Translations under genes and position numbers: made by a program
Shown: piece by piece, positions 47,701-59,700 of the stretch
Position numbering within the stretch: the first letter of the stretch is position 1
Layout: each line of letters starts with the position of its first letter
NCBI GenBank assembly: GCA_026874595.1
Contig: CM049318.1
Location: 8,410,741-8,474,740, forward strand
Direction of reading: 5' to 3'
Length of the DNA: 64,000 nt
Source of the DNA: Sipunculus nudus
Lineage: Eukaryota > Annelida > Sipuncula > Golfingiida > Sipunculidae
Notes under the pieces: model-generated
Told to the model about the DNA's origin: nothing
Seen by the model: the letters and a program-made list of their open reading frames with translations, nothing else
Database searches by the model: none

Positions 47701-50700
47701 TGTGCAAAAATGGTTGCAGGTGGCGCCACCAGTTTTGCGTATGATAAAGAGCTATGTGAGATCTATCCACATGCAAACTTTTGGCCCAATCGGTCAAACG
47801 ATTCCTGAGATATGAGCTTGGATGTCATCAGCGTGAACATTAATGTAGGTGGCGCCACCTGTCATAAAATCAAGAAAGCTATCCAGGATGTATACGCATG
47901 CCGAATTTCAGGTGAATCAGTAAATTCGCTGCAGAGATATGAGTGATTTTAACCCAAGGCAGATGAACAGATGGACACTGTACAAGCATGGTAACAGGTG
48001 GTGCCACCCTTTTTTGTGTATGCTATAAAGCTATCCAAGGGCTACATTTGCATCAATTTTATTTCCTGATCAGTCAAACAGTTCCCGAGATATGAGGGTT
48101 TATGTGTGGAAACAGATGCACAAATGGATGCTGGGCAGAGAGGAAAGGTCAGAGGTCAACACAAATTGGTTAGGCACCAGTTCACATGTGACCCACATGT
48201 AATTGGTGTAAGTTTCTGGAAAAATTGGTCCATTAGTCTCAGAGGAGTTCTCTGGAGTCAAACGCGGCAGCTGCGGAGTAACCCTGTCAAAAACATAATA
48301 TCTGCAAAACTGCGTTTTGGCGGATACAAAAAACAGGTGGCTCCACCAGTCTGCAGAAACTAATAAAATCACTTAATGGTCAATACCCATGCAAAGAATC
48401 ATGGTGATCTCCGCATTAGTTGTTCAGATACTTCAGTTTTTGTATCAAATTGTCCATTATTCTGAGGGATACTTTGGAGTCCTATAGCTTGAAGGATATG
48501 GGTAACAGAGACCTAATTTCAAGTTTCCATAGGCACTTTTCATGGGCCTCCTTGCATGACAAGAATGAAGATTCTAGGTCCAGTTGTTGCGATTTGTACC
48601 CTGTTGACAGATAACCACAACTTTAAAGGTCTTATAAAAAGAGAAAAAAATTCGTAAAAATTTGAAAAAAAATAGAGGTGGCGCACCCAGTCTGCAGAAA
48701 CTGATGGAATAGCTCATGATCAATATGTATGCCGAAAATCATGACCATCAGTATTGTAGTTATTGATGTTCAGATACTTCTGCTTTTGTATCAAATTTTC
48801 CATTATTCTGGGGGGTAATTTGGAGCCCCCCCCCCCCCCACAGCTCAAAGGATATGGGTAACATAGACCTTCTTTGAGGTTTCCATGGAGACTTTTCATG
48901 GACCTCTCAGTGTGTCAAGAATGAAGATTTTAGGTCCAGTCTTTATGATTTGTGCCCTGTTAACAGCTGTTCACATTTTTATGGTCTCAAAAATAGAGAA
49001 AACAATTCGTAAATTTGAAAAATACAGGTGGCGCCACCAGTCTGCAGGAACTGATGAAACATCTCATGATAAACATGTATGCCATAATTCATGACCATCA
49101 GTCTAGTAGTTCATGAGATATTGAAGTTTTGGTATGAAATTTTTTTACTTTTCTGGGGGGTATTTTGGGGCCCCATAGCTCAAAGGATATGGGTAACAGA
49201 GACCTAATTTCTGGTTTCCAAAGAGATTTTCCATGGACCTCTCAGAATCCCAAGTTACAAGGTTCTAGGTCCAGCAGTTACGATTTGTGCCTGGTTAACA
49301 GACGGACAGACGGACAGACAGACGTACGACAGACAAAGAGTGATCGCTATAGCTCAGATGACTTTCAGTCAGCTGAGCTAAAAATTGTTGTGGGGTACAA
49401 CAGAGGATGACTTGGCAAGGTGGGGGGGGGGGGGGGGGGGGAGGAAGGTGAAGGAGTGGAGCATCCCAAGCCACAGTGGTATATAATTACATCTGATGTA
49501 TTAAACTGTAAGCCTGGTGACAATATAAACCAGTAGGATGGTCCTATGACCTTGACCTTTAATATTTTGAGGTTGAAACAGATGTTGTTCATCCCCTATT
49601 GTTTGGTAATCAATAAATGAAAGACTAGAGCTGGCCGGATGACCTATGCAAGGAGAACTGATGGAATAACACTGAACAATGAGACAGCTAGAAGGAGAGT
49701 TGAGAAAGTTTTCTTTCTTAAATTTTGTGAATCAAATTTAAAAAGGGCACCGCAAAGTGGAGCATCCCCTCGTACGGGGCATAATTAGAAATGGTGTATT
49801 ACAGAGTGTGAAAATAAGAAGGGCAGCTCTGTGGCCTTAACCTTTGGTCCTGTGACCTAAAGCTAAATAGGATTCTTCATCAATGGGTGGGTGAGCCATG
49901 TGACTGAGATGACAGGTTTTGGTCAGATAGTTTGGCTTAAAATGGATCCACCAGGCAATCCCAGACAAAGCAAATTCATGGTCTTCATCCATGGGTTGGT
50001 GAGCCATTTATGAAAGATGAAAGGTTTTGGTCAAACATTGTCTAAAAATTGATCCTCAAGGCAATCCTGGACGGACGAATTGCCAGATGGACAGATGGAA
50101 TGACGCACTAATGGAGGCCTAACTATATTCCCTCCCACATCTTTGTTGGGTCCACAAGCTTTTTCAAGAAGTGGGCCTTGTGGCCTTGACCTTTGACCCC
50201 ATGACCTGAAAATTGATAGGGTTCTTCATCTATGTGTGGGTGAACCATATTTGTAAGATGTAAGGTTTTGGTGAAAAAGGCTTTAAATGGGTCCACAACC
50301 TTTTTCACAAAATTGGCCCTGTGGCTGTGACCTTTGACCCAGTGACCTCAAAATTAATAGGGGTCTTCATCCATGCATGCATGGGTGGGAGCGCCATATC
50401 TGCAAGATGAAAGGTTTTGGTCAAATAATTTGATATTAAAGTTGATCCACAAGGCAATTCTGGACAGACGGTTGGACGAACAGATAGAATGCCGGACAGA
50501 CAAAATGACGCACAAGCGGAGGGGTTACTATATCCCCTCCTGCAACTTTGTTGATAGGGGATAATAGAGGCTACAGCAGAAATATGCAACATAGTTCTGC
50601 TTATGTTGAAAATGCCTGTAAAATTTTCTCAACACTTATTTCAGAGAAATATTAAGAGAAATATCAATGATAAGTCCACTAGTCTTGGAAACTTTTTAAT

Positions 50701-53700
50701 AAATAAATATGCAGAATATGCTTAGCTCTTAGAATAAGTTACGGTCAAGTGATTTAAGAAATTTCATTTACATGAACAAGGAATAATGCAATACTGAAGT
50801 ATTAGTTAAATCTCATAAATAACAAATCCAATCAAATGTTTTTTTATGAGGATCAAACGTCAAACCTACCTGTAGACCTGCTGTGGCCCCTACAAACTCT
50901 ATATCTTCATTTCTTTGAAGGCTGGATGCCACATTCCGTCCACTGTCTCCTCCTACCATCACCGTAACTTGTGGTCTGGGGTAACCTCCAGTAACTTCAC
51001 AGACAAAATAACCTTTACCTGACCCAATGACATAATTCAATGCAGTCTTTGATGAGGACGAGCGGTTATACTGTGAACTGTCAGCCTCCCCATCAAGAAA
51101 CACATTGTCAATGTTGGCTGTAAAAAAAAGGTGTGTTTTGATATTTTTATTTCACAATCATAATAATCTGATCAGACATGTCAGCCTTTCATGTTTGGGA
51201 AACCTAACAATTAGGCCAAAAAGAATGGTTTAGTCCATAGGCACTTTTTTCAGAAATCATTGCTGCGGGTATATTTTATTTTTTATGTTTCAATAAAAAT
51301 ACCACATGATCAGAGAAAACATGAAGATAACAGATTTTTTTTTCTAAACAGGTAAAAGCACTACATAACAAAGGAAATCTGTTCAAAATTGTATTATTTT
51401 ATCTTCTTGAAAGATGAAAATTAAAATTAAAATTTTTTATGATGGGGGTTAAAAGTGACGCAGGTGGTGCCTGAGAACCATACCTTTTTTTGGCCTTATG
51501 TCTTTTATTTCTTAAACCCAGTTTGTCATTTTTTATGCAGGAACACTTGCCAAATCATGTCAAATTTAGCCTTCCTTTTATCTGACAGATATTGTGTAAT
51601 TATATGATTATTTGACTATTAAAATTAAATAAAAGGGAAATTTATCAGCACAGTGTTTATTACAAAGTTGACATATTTGAGGTGGTTGGCAATGGTCACA
51701 GCTAGACTACTTCAAGTGTCTGAGTGAACCTAAAACCTGCGCTTAATCAAACAGGGAGAAATTTTGCTTATCCATTTTAGATAGGTTTTATAAGCAACAC
51801 AGATGCTTAACCTCATGTTCTTGAAAGTCCTGCTACTAAAAATAATTTTTCACCAAGATCTAACAAATTTTAAACGGACCTTAAAATACAATGTTTGACC
51901 TGTTTTGCTTTTTACAGCAATTTCATATATACAAAACCATGTCTTTTGCATATGTGACATATAAAGTCAATGTCTGTCGATTTGGAAAATTTACTGTCTG
52001 ACCACACTCATTTGCCACCTGTTCATCCACCAAATTTGCCCACTGCCAAAAAGTGTCATAGTACCGATGTTCCAGTGATCAACTATTTTTGCATTTATAC
52101 ATATTCCAGGTATAAATAGCAATAGTGTTTTATAAAGAGAACTCAAGGACATCTAACTACAGGTATATTTTTGTCCAATGGTGTCAAAATGTGCCCTGTT
52201 AACAGCCAGCGAGCCTACTGACAAAAGACCATCACTACTTCTCAGATGACTTATAGTCAGTTTGCTAAAACTGACTAAAAAATAAAGTTTTAGATGAATA
52301 ACATTCAGCAGAGCTGAAATTAACAGGAAGATTAAAATATCTTGTGATTTTTGTGAAATGTTAAGTTAAAATGCTATAAATTCCCTTAAGACCTTATTTT
52401 TAAAATTTGAAACCTCCAGAAACTTACTGAGCACACTGAGAGAGTGTTCAACAGATGCAGCTACTCCTCCTGAAGTACTATGTATCTCACATCGGTAGTA
52501 CCCAGAATCCTCCTCTGCTAGGCCTGAAAGAAAAACATAAAATTAATATTTGAAAATAAATCAATTGCCCCAGTTTTATGAATACATAAACAAGAGCACC
52601 ACAAACTGGCATAATATGCCTGTCTTGTATCTGGTGACCTCTGACCTCATTCAGTATGTGTGAATTTTGATGAGAAGGTAACTCAGGTTAGGAACTCTGT
52701 TGGTAAATATGTATAATGAGTTTTATGATTTTTGTGAAGTCATCAAGGTCCCCCTAAGTGTGGTGAAATCTGACCTCATTAAATATGCGTGGATTTTGCT
52801 GGAAATAGAACTTAGGCTATATATTTGATTGATTATCATTTCTGATGGGTTTTATCAAAATCCTTCTTATTCTTCATAAATTATCGTGGCAACACCACAA
52901 AGTAGCCTTTTATATTTAGTGACCTATGACATTTTTGAATATGCATGGATATTGCCCATAATGCAACTCATAATCATAATCTTTTGGTAAGTAGTTTCGT
53001 GAAAATCCATCAAAGCTTTTCTGCAACACTAAAAGTTAATGTTGTTGAAAAGGAGATGAAAGGAGGTGTATAACTAGAATATCAGCAGAAGCTGACAAAA
53101 GCCCTCAGCCAAAAGAACAGTGTTAAGAGGTGGTAACAGTAACAAGTACTAAATATCTGTTCCGACATGGATGTATATCTGTACATGTCTCAGTTATAAA
53201 TTTAAAATTGAGAGGTATGTACCATGAATCATAACAATCCACCAAATGATTCCTGAAAAATAAGCTTCTAAGTTTTATTCTATTATAAGCTCTGTGACCT
53301 TGAAAAGTAGGTCAAGGTCACCCATCTTCGAACTTGACCAAGATTTTGTCAATATATATATCTTCACCAAAGAAATATAATTCCTATTGTGAATCCTTTT
53401 AGAGATATCCCGCTCCCAAGGCCAAAGTTGAAAAATAAAAAAAAATTCATTAAAAATCAGAAATTGACAGTGGCGCCCCCAAACTTGTGCAGCAGTTACA
53501 GACTATCAGTCCCTATGATCATAGTAAGTATTGTGAAAATCCACCCAATGGTTCCTAAGAAATAAGCTTCTAAATGTTTTTTCTATAATCAGCTCTAAAA
53601 CGTAGAAAAATAGGTCAAGGTCACCCATCTTGGAACTTGACCAAGATTTTGTCAAAATACATCTTTAACGAAAAAATAAAATTCCTACGGTGAATCCTTT

Positions 53701-56700
53701 TAGATATATCCTGCTCACAAGCCCAAAGTTGAAAAATCCGATAAAAATTCATTAAAAATCAGAAATTGTAGGTGGCGCCACCAAACTTGTGTAGCAGGTA
53801 CAGACTATCAGTCCTAATAATCATAGTAAGTTTTGTGAAAATCCACAAAATGGTTCCTGAGTAATAAGCATCTATGTGTTTTTCTATAATCAGCTCTAAA
53901 ATGTAGAAAAATAGGTCAAGGTCACCCATGTTCGAACTTGACCAAGATTTTGTCAATATACATTTTTACTGAGGAAATAAAAGTCTGACAGTGAATACTT
54001 TTCAAGATATCCCGCTCACAAGATAAAAGTTAACGGACGCCGGACGGACGGACAGCTTGGGTGACGACAATAGCCCATCAGCCTAAGGGCTGAGGGCTAA
54101 ACAGGAGAGTGGTTAGGGATGTTTAAATTTAACCCACACTGACAGAAATATTAGGTTTGTTTGAATGATTTATTGATACAATATATACAGTAAATACATT
54201 CATGTGGTTTCCTACGTTTGCATATATAGATAAACATGTATCAATGGATTGAGGGCAAGCTACTTAAAGCTCATGAAGCTTGCTCCTGATTTCAAAGATG
54301 ATAATTTTCTGATGGAAAGAGGGGTGCGATTTTATCATGTTGATGAATTTTAAAAATAGAAAGGTGTGGACAACATAATGACTATGTTTGATAGGATTCG
54401 AGTGATTAGGTGATTTTAAGTTGCTAGTTGAGAAAAGAGAGAGTTTTGGTGGATGCCATAGGATTTAAAGTGGTCAATGCAAAAATCAAGACATGTTTTC
54501 TTGAAGGATATTAGTGTATAGGGCTGACACCTTGGCTGAAATGGATCAATGGTACACCAATACATCAATCATGAAAGTCAAACATTGTGTCTGTATGGTG
54601 TGATGTACCTGTACCAGTAAATGATGATAATAATTATGACCATCAATCAATTTTCCAGCCACCTCTGGCATTTTAATAATATTGTAGTTGGCTGCTCTGC
54701 ATGTGAAGATCAAATGAAACACCATTGGCCTGTAATCAGTTACTCTGACTGGCCAACTGCCACATGGTCGAAACCTACTGAAACAATTGTTTCATTACTC
54801 ATTATTTCTGAAGTGTCAAGGCAACAGAATTGCAAAGTTCTTATAATGCTCCTGAAGGATGAATGAACTTGATTATCAACTGTGTGTTAGTAAACACAGC
54901 AATGCTGACAACAGGGAAAGAAGCATCAATAATTGATACCCAAACAATAATTAATATAATTTCTTTTATGATGTCACTCACTATATGTGTCATGCTTAGC
55001 TTTTACTTCTGATGATTGAAAGAACACACAAATATGGTCTTTCTTTCAAAATTCAATGGGCATTAATGACAAGGAATGCTTCATTCATTGTGTTTATAAT
55101 GGATAAACTGAAAATAATGATTTTAACTTAGTAAAGACAAGATCTATGTTATTTCCATGGTCATTGGTTGGTTTTCGGACTAATTGTTGACATTTAAAGA
55201 GTTGACATAATTGTGTCAATTTGGTATTATATATTATATTAGAAATGTCAATATTTAAATCGCCCATGATCACGATAGGCAGGTTGAGGTCAACTTGAGA
55301 GACTAAAACTTGGAATTCAAAGAAAAAGTTACTGATGGGACATACGGGTGAGGAAAACAATCTGAAGTGACTGAGTCTGAGTGTGAATATAGAGAAGATG
55401 ACTCAAAATCTGGTGTTGTGTGGTGGTGAAGGGTTACATGGGGACTCAGCTGTTCATGTATATAAATGGCTACACCATGAGGTAGTCTATTGTTTGTTGT
55501 TCCTCTGACAGCTATTTGATCATTTCTGCTAAATTTGTAATGAGGACAGAGATAGAAAAACAAAGCAAATCACTTCAATTCCCATTCTACTGAGGCAGAA
55601 AAATACTGAATGAATGTTTGCATTAGATCCTCATTTTTTTAATAAATCAATATTTTGTTAAGGGAAATTTGGCACAAAATTTATAAATTTTACTTTACAT
55701 TTACAGTATATATCATTTATATTTGAAAATTTAAGTTGATTTACAATTCTAAATTGCATCGACATTTATAGTTAATCTGCACAGGCAACATCACATTATA
55801 TACACAAATGTATTTATTTTTTCTTAAAATAATGAATATCTGAAAATGACAATTGATTCATGAAAAAGAGTATACATTATACATTCGATGGGAAACAGCA
55901 ATGCAATTAAAGAATGTAACTAATGCAACATATCTGGTTGGGTGGGGGGGGGGGGGGGGGGGGGAGGTCAGGGTTGCCACGTGATTCTACATTTGTGACA
56001 GCAGTGTTGCATCACTAATAAGTTTACCCAGGCAAGGCTGTAGGGACCAGATACGGCTGGTCTGGAGGTTCAAAATGTAAATACATTAGAGCCTCAGAAA
56101 AACTTCAATAACAAGAATAATTTTCAAGCTTTAACTTTTAAATTTTAGATTTTAACAGATAAAATCTTTATATATATATATACCGACTGTGAAAAGTAAG
56201 TCAAATGTTCTTACAAGAACATGGTCAAACTTGGGCAAAATTTACGGTACCAATTTTATATTTTTGCTAATATTTAAAAATAATTTACCAGGTTTTGATC
56301 TAATTTTTGGTATACAATTAAATTTTGATTAATTAAAATTGTATTATTGAAAAAAAGTCCCCAGGTTTAACACTTTTGGTCTTAAGTGACCAAATATCTT
56401 CCCTGATTTTTTTACAAAGTCCATTATGTTTGGTCCCATAACTTTTTAAATTATATAATACTGACTTAATTTCTCACATGTTCATAGTAACTATATAGAG
56501 AAATATTTATGGTTAATATGAAGAGAACCAGATGAGTGGTTTTGATATCAGGCAGTCCTGAAGTGTGAAAATAGATTTTAATAAAAAATTGAGGTATTTC
56601 CTTAATATCTCACAGGAATGAAGTCCTATTGATCCAATTTTCAGCATGGTAGGAGATTTTGGGGACATCTAACTGTATGCCGAATTTCAGATTTGTAGGT

Positions 56701-59700
56701 CCAATGGTGTCGAAACGTGCCAGTCTTACTGACCGACATACAGACGGACGACGGACAATGAACCACAACTATTGCTCAGCTGACTATAAGTCACCTAAAA
56801 ATAACGCCACTGTGAAAAAGTTATTATTTTAAATAATAGGTCGTAATGTATCTGGTAGATAACACAGCTTAATAACAAAGTATTAAGCCAATGATGAGAA
56901 TTCAGAATATTTTTTGCCAAGCTTTCTGAAATACAGATAATGTATGTATAGGGCTAGGAAATTTTTTGCAAAACTGGTTACATTATGAATTCAGAAACCA
57001 TCAACCCTAATCTCTTGACTGAACCCCCCCCCCCCCCCGCCATATTTTAATTCAAGACACTTACTACTGATTGTCAGTCTGTATTTTGCACCTTCTTCAG
57101 TAATTGCTGCGGAGTATCTGGTAAATCCAGGTGCTTTTGTTGCTGTGTTGACAATCGTAACATACTGTTCTTGCTCCCCACTCAGCACAGGGTTTTGTCT
57201 TTTTGTCCATGTATACCCAGTTCCAATCACAGCTCCGGTTATATCACATTCCAGGGTGATTGTTTCCCCTGTGTGCTTATACTGTGTACTTGGTGGTGTG
57301 CTTATAATCTGAGAAGCCACTGAAACAAAAGATAAAAAAAAGTTTAATTGAACAGATTAATTCTCTGCTCTGATGCATGTTATATAATCATTCTATTCCT
57401 CTGCTCCTGAGACATCTGTATTGTACTTTTAACTCAAAACATCTTGGTAGCATCTCTAGCAGGCTTGGGTCAAGTACAGAGGGTCTGTACTTTAGTACAA
57501 GTATTTCAGCTTTTGACAAGTACAGGAGGCAGTATACTTAAGTACAAGTACAATTACTTTTATCATTTAATGCATTCAGATAAAGAAAAACGCACAAAAT
57601 GTTAGAAATGTTCTTTTTATTATGTATAATAAACAATGTATATACTTGGATTATAAACTGGGAATGAAACAGGAAGCAGAACTTGGATTCTGTGAGAACA
57701 TCCTGAAGTTTTAAAGATTAAGCTGCTTAACAATGTCTCTTAATCTTGTACTTATAAAGTGCTTGATCTTTCAAGTACATTTTGGTAAGTACAAGTACTG
57801 CCAAGTACATGTAACAGGCAAGTACTCAGATATTTGCACTTAAGTACACAAGTACCAAGTACATGTATTTGACCCAAACCGGAATTCATCAACATCAGTA
57901 ACATCTCTAAAGAACTGGTTGAACAATTTTTTTTTTTAATTTTGCATGCTGAAAGCTTAAAATGAGTAACTGCAGCATATTATTTCAATTTTATTATTCA
58001 ATTTAAATATATTCAAACACCTTGAATACTGAAAAGAGCTGAATGTACTTCTGAGGTGGACACAATCATGCTTTTACCCTGTGGGTGACAGAAAACAGGT
58101 CACTTCTACCTCATTTTAGGTTAATAAAAACATGGCCCCTATAATTATATTTCATTAGAATGGTTGATCCTTCAACAGTTGTATGATTATGGCACAATAT
58201 GATAAAATTATATGAGCTGTGTAAGATGAATAATTTAATAACAATGTTCCAGTCACTTCAAGATGGTACATTGGATTTTTAAAAAATTACTGAGGGTTCA
58301 ATAACTATCTACACAAGTTTTCATTAACAAGCAATTCCTTGAAGTGCATGAAACAGATTTCAGATATCAGACATTATTTGAAATATGCTTAAAATGTAGT
58401 CTTTAACAGACAGGCCTGTAAATTTACTGGTGGTCTAACTGTGACACCTGGACAATGCAGGTCCTATTGGCCTGTAATTGATCAAATTTCAAACCCTCTT
58501 TGGGAAGGACTGAAGGTTTTGTTATGACAAAGTTAGGAAGGTCAAGTCAGTAATTAATGTTGAGATAACTATCTTACTAATCACATTTTACAATTTATTT
58601 TAACTCGGAATCAGCAGGAATTCAGAATAAACCACCTGAATTTGACCATCTTATAAAATACTATGGTTAGCTTCATATTTGCCAGGTTAAATGATCATTC
58701 TTGACTTGTAGTGAGAATGGAACATACCTATCAAAGGTGTCATATTTTATTTAACTCTGCTAGAAAACCCATGTATCTGACATATTTTTCAAGACTTGGC
58801 AACTTGTATGCTAAAAACAGAACCGGGTGTATGACAGGATTATCGGCACTGACCATAAACTTTGCCATTTTGAACGGCCATTTCATCATTTTCAAACAGG
58901 GTTAGTATGTGCTTGGAGAAAACAACAACAAGCCATGTAGGACAAAACAGGCATTTTAGACCATGCATTATTTGGCCGTTTTACAACTTTCATACCATTA
59001 GGACAGGCAGATATGATATCCCCATGGACCTTTCACACGTCATGAGTGCAGAACACTAGGTTATATTTGTGTCTCTAGTGCAATGCCCTCAATGGAGCCT
59101 CTTTAAATATTTGCTATTTTCATTTCTTCCATATTTCACGAGGGTTTCATTTTCTCGATTTACCATACAGTAACTTACACATTTTACATGTATAACAATT
59201 ATTATATGTTACCTAAAATGTTCGCAAAATCTTAGCAATTAAGATTGAACATGCAGAAATTCTTCATCCAACAGAGGCAGATATACATAAGTATTGGTAT
59301 TATTTAAATTGTCAATCTCTGATTTACGGCTAACATGAAATGTATGCTAATATTGATGATACTGGCACATTATATGCGAGATGCCATTGTAGCTTTGGAT
59401 TAAATTACTGTTCACCTGTGCAGGTGTGGTGTCTTATTCATGACGGTTTTATTTTTGTGATTATTAACCCCTTCATGAATATTGCAAATTTGAAACCCTT
59501 GCGAACAGTAAGGCAACCACAGTATAACATAACAGTATTAATAATACTATCTACTGACCTTAGTGGCCAAGGATTTGACAATAATTAACATGAGGTTTGC
59601 ATATATTTTAAATAAAGACACACTGGTCTGTATTTTAAAATTTTATCAACTGCAAATTCTGGGATATATTTATTAATACATATGATCTTAAATAGGTATT

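Noticed and set aside
47151-48010. CRISPR-like array (short palindromic repeats with 130/150-bp spacing)
   Set aside because: Eukaryotic context; spacers are themselves homologous and the block lies inside a transposon with defined ends.
54621-54866. 81-codon plus frame near the LINE fragment as reverse transcriptase
   Set aside because: No RT motif (such as YADD) and wrong strand relative to the endonuclease fragment.
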